Shown here: positions 26,168-34,579 of the stretch, in pieces
Layout of the letters: every line of letters starts with the position of its first letter
Numbering within the stretch: position 1 is the first letter of the stretch
Assembly: GCF_039530285.1 (NCBI RefSeq)
Contig: NZ_BAAAOK010000008.1
Coordinates: forward strand, 248,001 to 312,000
Direction: 5' to 3'
DNA from: Actinomadura_C alba
Lineage (GTDB): Bacteria > Actinomycetota > Actinomycetes > Streptosporangiales > Streptosporangiaceae
Length of the DNA: 64,000 nucleotides
The notes under the pieces: generated by a model
Told to the model about the DNA's origin: nothing
Databases searched by the model: none
The model's input: the letters and a program-made list of their open reading frames with translations, nothing else
Position numbers and translations under genes: made by a program

Positions 26168-27841
26168 TCATGATCTCAGGCCGTGTGACGCGTTCAGCTT
26201 ACGACCCACGGCCGGGTGACGCTGCGCCTGGACGGGTACGAGTGCCGGTGATTGCAGGTCGGTGAGCACTCCGTGGCGGGCTGAGGGGCAGCGGCGGCAG
26301 AGCAGCACGCGACCGCCATTCGTCGCCTTCAGGTGGAAGCCCGGCACGGCTCCGGGGCGCATCGCGGCTCCGCGGTGGGCGAGCAGGGCGCACGTGACCC
26401 CGTAGTGGTCGGCGATGGCCGCCCGCCGCTCCGGGCCCGTACCAGCGGCGAAGAACTCCGCCGCGTCGCGCCGGCGGGTGGCCTCGTCGACGAACGGGTA
26501 CGGCCACGCGGTCACCACCGCACGGGCACCGCGACCGTTCACCAGGCGGCTGGGCCACGGCTCCTCTGTGATCACCACGTCTCGGGGCCCGATGTGCGGC
26601 AGGAGCGGGTCATAGGACGTCGTCACCGGCCGGGCGCCCCACGCCGTCAACGTCTGTGGTGTTACGTCCTTCCAGTAGGCCCGCACCAGGCCACCGGACG
26701 CGCCGTACGCACCGACGCAGCAGGCGATGAGCGCGACCACCGCGTACCCGGCACGGACCGGTGTCCGGCCGCCCCGCGGCCCACCGAGGTAGGACGCGAG
26801 CGCCAGATGCAGCGGGAGCATGACCACCGGGATGGAGCGCGCGAAGCCGTACGACCCGGTGAGCGCCCCCACGGCGACGAGCGAGACGGCCAGGACGAAC
26901 AGGATCTGTAGCTCACGGCCGAGCGGGCGCCGGCCGCCCATGACGAGCGCCGGCAGCCCGGCGAGCGCGAGGCCGTAGTGCTCGAAGCCGAACGAGCGGG
27001 TCACGTCGGCGATGAGGGTCTTGTGCGGAGCGTCGAAGTCACCGGCCACGCCGAAGAGGGAGAACACGTCCGACCACGGCCAGAGCAGCGTCAAGGCGAC
27101 GACCGCGCCGGCGGCACCGGCGAGCCCGAGGAGCGTTCCGGCCCGCAGCAGCGTACGCGGGCCGGCGAAGGCGAACGCCACCAGGCCGATCACCGCGTTG
27201 GCGGCGGTGAAGGGATGGGTCAGCAGCAGCAGCGCGCCCAGCACCGTGATCACGGCGAGTGCGCGCGGGCCCCGGTCCCCCGAGCGGTACCGCAGGAAGG
27301 CGTCCCAGAGCAGCAGCATGAGGGCGGTGCCGATGACGCTGGGGTAGCTCATCGTCCACGACAGCGAGGTCAGGCCGAGGAAGCCGCTCCACTCCGTCGG
27401 CCGCAGGCCCCACAGCAGCAGGGTGAAGACGACCGCGAGCGCCGCGACCAGCGGCCCACCGCCGAGATGGCGGCAGAACCGGCGGACCGCGACGAGCAGG
27501 ACGACGACGTTGACGACCCCCGCGACCTCCAGCACGGTCTGCGGCGCCGCGCCGGTCAGCGCCGAGACCGCGCCCAGCAGCACCATGTACGGCGAGTAGT
27601 ACGGGCTGCCGGAGGCGGCGCCTACGAGGGGGTCGGCCGGGCTCCACAGGTCGGTGGACAGCGCGTGCACCGTCGCGAGATGCAACCGGAAGTCGCCGGC
27701 CCACCCGTGGCGGAGCGTGACGAGCACAGTCCACAGCACGACGACGGCCGCCACCGCGAGGTAGGGGTCGCGCCACCATCTGCCGCGCACCCGGGCGTTG
27801 ACGGCCTCCGTGAGGTCGGCGGTTCGAGTCAGCGCAGACAT
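26168..27841 (-). CDS. Polytopic membrane protein, GT-C glycosyltransferase-like
   Basis: 557 residues from ATG 27841 (CGAGGGG just upstream; a GTG at 27862 is an alternative). It has around eleven hydrophobic helices and a first extracytoplasmic loop with GWAGDFRLHLATVHALS, where an acidic residue followed by His is reminiscent of GT-C active sites. The last ~150 residues form a soluble domain ending with CALLAHRG and a CRRC pair. I do not recognise a named family. It lies 97 bp downstream of the AftA-like gene on the same strand, so both may use polyprenyl-phosphate sugars on the outer membrane face. Function is inference. Confidence 0.65.
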   Translation of the reverse strand: MSALTRTADLTEAVNARVRGRWWRDPYLAVAAVVVLWTVLVTLRHGWAGDFRLHLATVHALSTDLWSPADPLVGAASGSPYYSPYMVLLGAVSALTGAAPQTVLEVAGVVNVVVLLVAVRRFCRHLGGGPLVAALAVVFTLLLWGLRPTEWSGFLGLTSLSWTMSYPSVIGTALMLLLWDAFLRYRSGDRGPRALAVITVLGALLLLTHPFTAANAVIGLVAFAFAGPRTLLRAGTLLGLAGAAGAVVALTLLWPWSDVFSLFGVAGDFDAPHKTLIADVTRSFGFEHYGLALAGLPALVMGGRRPLGRELQILFVLAVSLVAVGALTGSYGFARSIPVVMLPLHLALASYLGGPRGGRTPVRAGYAVVALIACCVGAYGASGGLVRAYWKDVTPQTLTAWGARPVTTSYDPLLPHIGPRDVVITEEPWPSRLVNGRGARAVVTAWPYPFVDEATRRRDAAEFFAAGTGPERRAAIADHYGVTCALLAHRGAAMRPGAVPGFHLKATNGGRVLLCRRCPSARHGVLTDLQSPALVPVQAQRHPAVGRKLNASHGLRS

Positions 27842-27937
27842 GACCCCTCGATCGGTGAACACTTCGACGGACCCTATCCAGCGGTCGCGGCCACTGGCCG
27901 CCCGGCCCGGCCGGACGCTCCCTCGGCCGGGAGGCGG

Positions 27938-29893
27938 TCACGGGCGGCGGATGGCGACCACGGTGTCCTCCGGCAGATCGTCCACGAGGACGAAGGTCTT
28001 GGCGTCGAACTGTTGCGGCTGGAACCGCAGCACCGTCGGCAGCCGCAGTGGCCGCCACACGAGGTCGGTCTTCTCCCGGTGCAGGATGAAGACGTCGATC
28101 GGCCCGAACTCCGTGCGCGCGGAGGCCTGGGCGAAGGCGGCTGGGTCGGTGATCTTGGCCAGCTCGGTGAGCTCGGCGTATCGGTCGTCCCAGCGGACCG
28201 GCCCGTACGAGGCGTTGCGGTCGGTTCCGATGTAGCCCCGCCACGGCAGGAACGCGAACAGCTCCTCGTCGTAGGACAGCGTGTTCGGCCGCGCGCCCTC
28301 GCCCAGCGTCCCCTCGACGGCGCGCTGCACCGGCTCGACCGGGAACCAGGGCCATCGGCGGTCTCCGGCGGCGTCGGCACTGAACCTGGGGCGGCTGCCG
28401 TTCGGGAAGGGCTGGTTGTGGGCGTGGGCGGCGTTGGAGTTCGACAGTTCACCCGCGGCGAAGTCGATCCTGCCGCCGCCCGTGGCCTTGGCCGTCCAGC
28501 GGACGACGGGCATGTTGGTGTGCCAGTACGTGTATCCCGCGAAGACCAGGACGATCGACATGACCGCGACCCCGGTTCCCGGCGGAACCGGGGTGGCGAC
28601 GCGACGCGCGAGCGCGGGCCCGGCGTGCACGACGGTGAGTACGGCCGCCGTGAGCAGGCAGGCGGAGATCAGCGGAAACGCGTAGTAGAAGAGGCCCGTG
28701 TGCGTGGTGGTCACGTAGCGGGCGAGGCTGATCAGGTAGTAGCCGTACGTCCCCAGCACGATGGCGAGCAGCGGGGGCGCCCACCACACCGAGCTCCGTA
28801 GCCACAACAGACCGGCCAGCCCGATCAGCTGTGCGACGCCGAGCGGCGTCATCTCCAGGAACGGCAGCGGGTTCAAGGAGATCAGGCTCGACTGGAACAT
28901 GTCGGCGACCTGCTGGCCGCCGCGCAGCATCGCCCACACGTACGGGACGAGGTACCACGACGTCACGACCAGCATGACCGCGGCGATGCGGCCCAGATAG
29001 AACGCGTAGGCCCTGCGGTCGGACTCGGCCCGCCAGGTCAGCCACACCAGGGCGAGCACCCCCAGCACCGCGAACGCCAGATAGGCGTAGTAGGTCAGCG
29101 CCATCAGGCCGCCGATGACCCCGGCCGGAAGCCAGTGCATCCGCCCTCTCGCGGGTGACGCCACGGTGAGGAGCAGCATGGGGATGACGATCGCCAGCGC
29201 CACGACCTCGTACGCCTTGTCCGGCTTGCCGAAGATCACCAGGCCGAGTGCGCTGATCGCCAGCGCCGCCGCCGGGGTGGTCAGCCGCGACCAGAGCGCG
29301 AAGCCGATCACGATCGACGCCGAGACCACCAGGATCGCGGCGGGAGCGAGCAGCCGCCAGGCCTCGACGTCCAGCAGCACCGCAGCCTTGCCGATCAGCC
29401 ACGGGTACAGCGGCGGGTACTCCGAGGGGACGCCGGCGACAATGCCGTCGCTGCTGGCCGAGGTGACCGTGTAGCGGGTGGCCATGGCCGCCAGCCGCCC
29501 GGTGTCGCCGAAGACGCCCTCAGATGGAAAGGGCGTGCCGTGCCAGGCGGTGCGCAGCAGCAGCACCGTCCACGCCGCGAACAACCCGGCGGCCGCGCCG
29601 GTCACCGCCGGACTCCGCCTCCACAACGCCAGCGCTGCGGTGGCCACGGCGGCGAACCCCCCGAGCACGAGCGGTACGTCGGCCCCCGCCTGCCGGAAGG
29701 GGTTCAGGTCGAGGGCTGATGGCACGAGGGCCGCGACCGGAGCGGCGGCCAACCAAACCAGAACCGCCACCACGCTCGGATGCGCGAGCGTCTTCGACAC
29801 CCGGCGCCACGACCGCCGCCGGTCCCGCTTCTCCGCGTCCAGCGTGGCAGCCGGCGCTGCATCTTCGCGGACATCCGTCCCAGCTCGCACCAT
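27938..29893 (-). CDS. AftA-like arabinofuranosyltransferase family membrane protein
   Basis: 651 residues starting at ATG 29893, eight bases after GGAGG. About twelve membrane helices fill residues 35-440, and a C-terminal extracytoplasmic domain of about 190 residues follows. The first large loop reads GDTGRLAAMATRYTVT then VAGVPSEYPPLYPWLIG, matching the acidic residue and YPP(L/F)YP pattern of AftA, which puts the first arabinose on mycobacterial galactan. Organisms of the kind suggested here are not expected to make mycobacterial arabinogalactan, so the donor (decaprenyl-phosphate pentose) and acceptor should be considered unknown. Divergent from the macro-domain gene. Confidence 0.7.
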   Translation of the reverse strand: MVRAGTDVREDAAPAATLDAEKRDRRRSWRRVSKTLAHPSVVAVLVWLAAAPVAALVPSALDLNPFRQAGADVPLVLGGFAAVATAALALWRRSPAVTGAAAGLFAAWTVLLLRTAWHGTPFPSEGVFGDTGRLAAMATRYTVTSASSDGIVAGVPSEYPPLYPWLIGKAAVLLDVEAWRLLAPAAILVVSASIVIGFALWSRLTTPAAALAISALGLVIFGKPDKAYEVVALAIVIPMLLLTVASPARGRMHWLPAGVIGGLMALTYYAYLAFAVLGVLALVWLTWRAESDRRAYAFYLGRIAAVMLVVTSWYLVPYVWAMLRGGQQVADMFQSSLISLNPLPFLEMTPLGVAQLIGLAGLLWLRSSVWWAPPLLAIVLGTYGYYLISLARYVTTTHTGLFYYAFPLISACLLTAAVLTVVHAGPALARRVATPVPPGTGVAVMSIVLVFAGYTYWHTNMPVVRWTAKATGGGRIDFAAGELSNSNAAHAHNQPFPNGSRPRFSADAAGDRRWPWFPVEPVQRAVEGTLGEGARPNTLSYDEELFAFLPWRGYIGTDRNASYGPVRWDDRYAELTELAKITDPAAFAQASARTEFGPIDVFILHREKTDLVWRPLRLPTVLRFQPQQFDAKTFVLVDDLPEDTVVAIRRP

Positions 29894-29985
29894 TGATCGA
29901 TCCTCCCAGACCTAACGTGCCGAATCCCCCCGAACCGGGCGTATCTCTCTGGCCCGCTGACCATGACCTGCGCCAGCATGACCTT

Positions 29986-30462
29986 GTGGAGGCACTGAGG
30001 ATCATCAAGGGCGACGCGACCAGCCCGCAGGCGACAGGACCCAAGATCGTCGCGCACGTCTGCAATGACCGCGGCGGATGGGGCAAGGGGTTCGTACTCG
30101 CGATCTCGCGGCGCTGGCCGGAGCCGGAACGCGAATACCGCTCGTGGCACCGCGAGCGGGCCGAGAACGACTTCGCCCTCGGCACGGTGCGACTCGTCCA
30201 GGTCCGCCCGGACATCTGGGTCGCCAACATGATCGGCCAGCACGGGATGCGGGCCGGCAGCAGCGGGCCGCCGATCCGCTACGACGCCGTCGAGCAGTGC
30301 CTGCGCACCGTCGCCGACCACGCGCTCGACCTGGGTGCCTCGCTCCACATGCCCCGGATCGGCTGCGGGCTCGCCGGCGGCACCTGGGGCCGAATCGAAC
30401 CGATCATCGTCGAGACACTGTGCCGCCGCGACATCGCCACCACCGTCTACGACTTCGACTGA
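29986..30462 (+). CDS. Stand-alone macro-domain (ADP-ribose-binding) protein, TARG1-like
   Basis: 158 residues that are wholly one macro domain. ALRIIKGDATSP starts the fold; KIVAHVCNDRGGWGKGFVLA is the ADP-ribose loop with the conserved Asn-Asp and WGKG; VANMIGQHGM and MPRIGCGLAGGTWGRIEPI give the second phosphate loop. Proteins of this type remove ADP-ribose or hydrolyse ADP-ribose derivatives, including reversal of DNA or protein ADP-ribosylation. I choose GTG 29986 because homology begins two codons later; there is no ribosome site. No DarT-type toxin is adjacent. Confidence 0.88.
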   Translation: MEALRIIKGDATSPQATGPKIVAHVCNDRGGWGKGFVLAISRRWPEPEREYRSWHRERAENDFALGTVRLVQVRPDIWVANMIGQHGMRAGSSGPPIRYDAVEQCLRTVADHALDLGASLHMPRIGCGLAGGTWGRIEPIIVETLCRRDIATTVYDFD

Positions 30463-30490
30463 GACCCTGGTCATCGGTGGCGGGCGCGGC

Positions 30491-30685
30491 TCATGCCCCG
30501 GCGTCGGGGGTGAAGAAGTCCTCGATGCGGCATCCGAACGTCTCGGCGAGCCGGAACGCCAGGCTCAGGCTCGGGTCGTACCTGCCCTTCTCGATCGATG
30601 CGCGCCGAGCCTCCTGGCTCCATTCGCACTCGGCGCGCATATGCGCAACCGCCTGCAGCGTTAAGGATGCTTGTCGTTCAGTCAA
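30491..30685 (-). pseudogene. Truncated XRE-family regulator, recognition helix deleted
   Basis: The C-terminal part IEKGRYDPSLSLAFRLAETF then GCRIEDFF is the hallmark of the small XRE regulators of about 65-70 residues. In intact members the segment WSQ-x-x-LA-x-x-LGVSRQTVN connects to AIEKGRYDP. Here WSQEARRA joins straight to SIEKGRYDP, so roughly a dozen residues of the helix-turn-helix are missing without a frameshift. The TTG at 30685 follows AAAGGA and the polymer gene stop by seven bases; ATG 30640 sits inside the palindrome GCGCATATGCGC. DNA binding is probably lost. Confidence 0.6.
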
Positions 30686-30692
30686 GCGTCCT

Positions 30693-32879
30693 TTACATCT
30701 GCTCGCCCGCGATGAGGACGGTCCACTGGCGGCAGACCTCATCGAGTGCGTAGGCCTCGCGGAGCTGGTCCCGGCCGAGCCGCCGCTCGTCCTCCCAGCG
30801 CCCCTCGCGTACGGTCGCCGCGATCGAGCCGGCCATCGCCGCCGGGTCGGCGTGGATCCACCGCGGGTCGTAGATCGTCTCCGCGCCAGGCCACGGCAGC
30901 AGCGCCGGGACCGCCCCGGCCGCCATGCCCTCGGCCGGGGCGAGGTGGAAGCTCTCGTCGTCGCTGGTGGACAGCACGAACCCGATGCGCCGCAGCCACG
31001 AGGCGACGTCCCGGCCGTACGAGTCGAAGACGACCGCGCCCGCCAGCAGCGGCGAGCGGCGGATCCTGCGGAAGACCTGGTCGTAGTGCTCCCGCTCCTC
31101 CTCACGCTGCCAGATCCACCAGTAGTCCCAGGGCAGCTTGGACTTGATGAAGAGCATGAAGCGCGGATCGTCGCGGCGCAGCTGCTCCAGCACGTCGAGG
31201 CCGAGGTCGAGCCGCTTGCGCGCCGGCGCGATGCCGATCATGCCGAGGTGGTGCTCGGCCCCTTCGAGCTTCTCCCGGTCGAACTGGGTGTCGTCGACCC
31301 AGTTGGGCACGACCACGACCTTGTTCGCGGGCCAGCCGGTCATCTTGCGGGTCAGGTCGCCGTAGTGCGGGCTGACACAGATGATCTTGTCGACGGCACC
31401 GATGTCCAGCCGCTGCGGCCAGCCCGAGTAGAGCTCGAACCGGTGCAGGCGCACGAAGAGCCGCTGGCCGGGCCGCTTGTGCTCCGCGTACCACAGGGCG
31501 TTCGGCCCGCACCACTCACAGATGACGACGTCGGCCCAGTCGACCAGTTCCTGGCTGCGCTCCGGGTCGTGCACCTTCAGCGCCGACCAGTGGTCGACCC
31601 GCACCTCCATGTCGGGGCGGGACTTCAGGTAGTCGAGCAGCCTGGTGAAGAACTTCAGGTCGTGCCCCGCGACGCCCACCCGGAGCTTGCGGCCGCCGTC
31701 CCGCGACGCCCGCAGAATCGCCTCGGAGGGCTCGGGGAACGCCTGGGTCAGGTAGCGCCGCAGCCGGTCGGCGGCGGCATCGAGGGAGAACCCGGCGGCC
31801 GCCGCCCGGCAGCGCTCGGCGGCCAGGGCGTAGGTCTCCGGCTCGCGGGCCGTGACGGCGAGGGCCTCGACGACGTCGGTCTCCGACGCGGCGAACAGCG
31901 GATAGTCCGCGCCGAGCAGCCGCTCGTGCATGGGCGTGCGGTTGAGCACCACAGGCACGCCGAGGGCGCCCATCTCAAGGACTTTCGTGGAAAGCTCCAG
32001 GCTGGCGTCCATGTCCGGGTGCCGCCACGACAACCCGATGTCGCAGCCCGCGGTCAGCCGCATCGCCTCGGCGCGCGGGTGCCCGCCGTGCCACACGACG
32101 CCATCCCCCGATTCCAGGGCGGTGCGCATCCGCCGGGAGAAGTTCGGGTCCTTCGGATCGTCGTGCACCTTGTCGCCGACCATGTGCAGCTCGGCCTCGA
32201 CGTCCCGCGCGGCGAGCAGGCGGGGCAGCCCGGTCATCTCGTAGGTGTTCCAGCGCGGCGCGAACTTGCCCGTGTAGACCAGGCGTAGCGGTCGGCCGTC
32301 CGGTGGCGTACGGTCCTGCGGCGACAGCCCGTCGGGCAGGACCACCACCGGCGAGAACAGCACGCACCTGCCCGCGGTCGCGGGCACGGCGGCCTCCAGG
32401 AAGCAGCGCAGCTCCTCGGTCTGACAGAGCAGGAACCGCGACGCCTCGGCAATGCGGGTCAACTCGCCGCGCGCGTTGCCGTCGAACTCGGGGGCCGACT
32501 GCGGCACGTCGGTCAGGTAGGTCCACAGCCTGCCCCTGAGGGGGCTGTGCGCGAGCTTGCCGGCCAGCCGCCGGCCGCGGATCACCACCAGGTCGTACGG
32601 CTCCGCCTCATCGATCTCGGTGAGCACCCGTACGGCCTGCTTGGCGGTCATGCCCGCGCCACCCTCGACGCGGCCCTCCTCGTGCGGGCGCCGTACGGTC
32701 ACCCCCTTGATGGCGGCGAGCGGGTCGACCAGCCGGCCCGTGCGCACCGGCGCCTTGAGCACGAGCGTCACCGCGCAGCCGGCACGTGCGAGGGCCTGCA
32801 CCATCCCCTGAGCCCAGATCGCCGAACCGTCGATGAGGTTGAGATCGACGTCGCCGTAAACGAGGGCGCGTGGTCGCAC
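30693..32879 (-). CDS. Tandem double GT-B (GT4-type) glycosyltransferase
   Basis: 728 residues containing two GT-B-like halves. Half one (residues 1-370): GDVDLNLIDGSAIWAQGMVQ, LVYTGKFAPRWNTYEM, then MDASLELSTKVLEMGALGVP (an E-x-x-x-x-x-x-E-like motif). Half two (residues 390-728): LRVGVAGHDLKFFTRLLDYL, GMIGIAPARKRLDLGLDVLE, STSDDESFHLAPAEGMAAGA (second ExxxxxxxE-like motif). Both halves look complete, so this may add two sugars in sequence or one half may be structural. GTG 32879 has AGGA six bases upstream. It is the third gene after wecB in the leftward operon, 8 bp from the preceding gene. Confidence 0.82.
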   Translation of the reverse strand: MRPRALVYGDVDLNLIDGSAIWAQGMVQALARAGCAVTLVLKAPVRTGRLVDPLAAIKGVTVRRPHEEGRVEGGAGMTAKQAVRVLTEIDEAEPYDLVVIRGRRLAGKLAHSPLRGRLWTYLTDVPQSAPEFDGNARGELTRIAEASRFLLCQTEELRCFLEAAVPATAGRCVLFSPVVVLPDGLSPQDRTPPDGRPLRLVYTGKFAPRWNTYEMTGLPRLLAARDVEAELHMVGDKVHDDPKDPNFSRRMRTALESGDGVVWHGGHPRAEAMRLTAGCDIGLSWRHPDMDASLELSTKVLEMGALGVPVVLNRTPMHERLLGADYPLFAASETDVVEALAVTAREPETYALAAERCRAAAAGFSLDAAADRLRRYLTQAFPEPSEAILRASRDGGRKLRVGVAGHDLKFFTRLLDYLKSRPDMEVRVDHWSALKVHDPERSQELVDWADVVICEWCGPNALWYAEHKRPGQRLFVRLHRFELYSGWPQRLDIGAVDKIICVSPHYGDLTRKMTGWPANKVVVVPNWVDDTQFDREKLEGAEHHLGMIGIAPARKRLDLGLDVLEQLRRDDPRFMLFIKSKLPWDYWWIWQREEEREHYDQVFRRIRRSPLLAGAVVFDSYGRDVASWLRRIGFVLSTSDDESFHLAPAEGMAAGAVPALLPWPGAETIYDPRWIHADPAAMAGSIAATVREGRWEDERRLGRDQLREAYALDEVCRQWTVLIAGEQM

Positions 32880-32887
32880 TGAGATTC

Positions 32888-34579
32888 CTAACCTCTCGAG
32901 TCGAGGGACATGAGACGGGCTCCCTGGGCCGACCAGCCGGCCGGGGCACCGCCCGTCTCGTACAGCTCACGCCGGACCAGCGCGGGCTCGACCGCCGCCA
33001 CGAACGTGTGGTCGGGGGCACCGGCCGCCGGGCCGACGGCGTCGGCGCCGGAGCACTCCGCGGCACAGACCAGATCGGCGAGATGGGACTCCGGCACCCG
33101 CGCGCCGGTCGGCCACGGCGCCACCCACGGGGCCTCGCCGGGCGTGGCCGTTCCGGAACGGCCGGCGGGATCGCCGGCGGACCGCGTGCACACGGTCACG
33201 CCGTGCTCGGCGAGCCGCGCGGTGACGGCCGTGAGGGCTCCGCCGGGCAGGCCCGCGCCGGGCGCGAACGCGACCTCGGCCGGACGGTGCGACTGGGCGA
33301 GCACGTCGTCGGCGAGCCGCGCCGCGTCGGCCGCCGATCCGACGTCCGCGACCACGGTCACGCGGCGCCCGGCGGCGGGGTCGGCGTCGATCCCGAGCCG
33401 CTCGCACAGCTCCGCCAGCCGCACCGGGGCCGAGTGGCGAAGGAACAGCGTGCGCAGCGCGAGCCTCGGGTCGTACAGCGGCACGGCCGAGAGCGTCTCG
33501 GGCAGCGCCGCCGGATCGGTCACCACGTGGACGTGCGCGCGCAGGTCGGCGGGCAGCGCGCCGGCGACGGCGGCCGGGCACAGCACGAAGGCGCCGGACG
33601 CCAGCTGCTCGGGCACCTGCGCGGGCGTGGCCGCGACCGTCACGGAGTGCCGTCGCAGCAGCTGCGGCAGCTCCGCGGGCGTGGGGTCGGCGACCCGCGC
33701 GCCGATCGTGGCGGTGATCGCGTCGACGGCACGGCGGACACCGAGCGGGAGTCGCACGCCGGGGTCGATCACGAGCGGGGTTCGGTCGCGCTCGGCCCCC
33801 CAGGCGGGGTTGAAGCGGAGCAGTGACACGCCGGGGACGGCGATCGCGTCCCAGTCGAGGCGGCTCAGCCCGGGTGCCGTGGCGGCTCCGCCGAGCTCGC
33901 CCTCGTCGCCCCGGCCGGCCGGCCACAGCACGACCGGGAGGTCGCGGCCGCGCGCCGCGTCGAGAAGGGTGCCGAGCGTCCGCTCCCGGTCGTACATGCC
34001 GGGCTCGCCGAGGTAGGCCCACGGGCCGCCGGGAGCGCCGGCGGTGACGTCGACGAGCACCAGATCGGCGTCGGAGGACTCCAGGACGAGCCCGCCGTCG
34101 TGCGGGAACAGCGGCAGCGTGCGCGCGAACCCGGCGAGGTCCGCCGTGGTGGAGGGGCCGAACACGCCGGCGATGACGAGCTGCCGCACCGAGCCCTCGA
34201 GCGCCGCGGGAGAGGCCGCGAGCAGCCGGTCCTCCTCGCGGTCGAAGACCTCCGATCGGCCGCGCGTGAAATCGGAGCTCTGGCCGGGCCGCTGCGGCGC
34301 GTCCCGGTGCTTCCACAGCCGGTAGAGCTCGCGCGGCAGGCGCGTGGCGCGGCGGCCGGGCCGGCGGGCCGCGCCGACGACGATGCGCCCGAACCGGTAG
34401 GTCGTCGAACCTTCGAGCGCGACGAGCCGCTCCTCGAGCTCACGCAGCCGGTCGTCGCGCTCGCGCACGGCGGCGCGTAGCTTGGCCACCTGCCGGTTCG
34501 CCTGCGCCTGTTGCGTCCGGAGCGCCTTGGCGCTCTCGGCGGACTTCTCGGCGGTCTCGGACGTGCTGGACTCTGTCAC
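32888..34579 (-). CDS. Unknown protein with N-terminal coiled coil and degenerate glycosyltransferase-like body
   Basis: 563 residues; GTG 34579 overlaps the wecB stop as GTGA. Residues 1-60 are a heptad-rich helix (ALRTQQAQANRQVAKLRAAV then RERDDRLRELEERL). A basic stretch follows with the motif STTYRFGRIV, often seen after coiled coils in surface-glycan glycosyltransferases. The remaining 450 residues contain two weak Rossmann-like parts; the second (VTVVADVGSAADAARLADDV) recalls the start of a GT2 fold but has no DxD metal motif. It could be a scaffold or an inactive partner for the neighbouring double glycosyltransferase. I do not recognise a named family. Confidence 0.6.
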   Translation of the reverse strand: MTESSTSETAEKSAESAKALRTQQAQANRQVAKLRAAVRERDDRLRELEERLVALEGSTTYRFGRIVVGAARRPGRRATRLPRELYRLWKHRDAPQRPGQSSDFTRGRSEVFDREEDRLLAASPAALEGSVRQLVIAGVFGPSTTADLAGFARTLPLFPHDGGLVLESSDADLVLVDVTAGAPGGPWAYLGEPGMYDRERTLGTLLDAARGRDLPVVLWPAGRGDEGELGGAATAPGLSRLDWDAIAVPGVSLLRFNPAWGAERDRTPLVIDPGVRLPLGVRRAVDAITATIGARVADPTPAELPQLLRRHSVTVAATPAQVPEQLASGAFVLCPAAVAGALPADLRAHVHVVTDPAALPETLSAVPLYDPRLALRTLFLRHSAPVRLAELCERLGIDADPAAGRRVTVVADVGSAADAARLADDVLAQSHRPAEVAFAPGAGLPGGALTAVTARLAEHGVTVCTRSAGDPAGRSGTATPGEAPWVAPWPTGARVPESHLADLVCAAECSGADAVGPAAGAPDHTFVAAVEPALVRRELYETGGAPAGWSAQGARLMSLDSRG

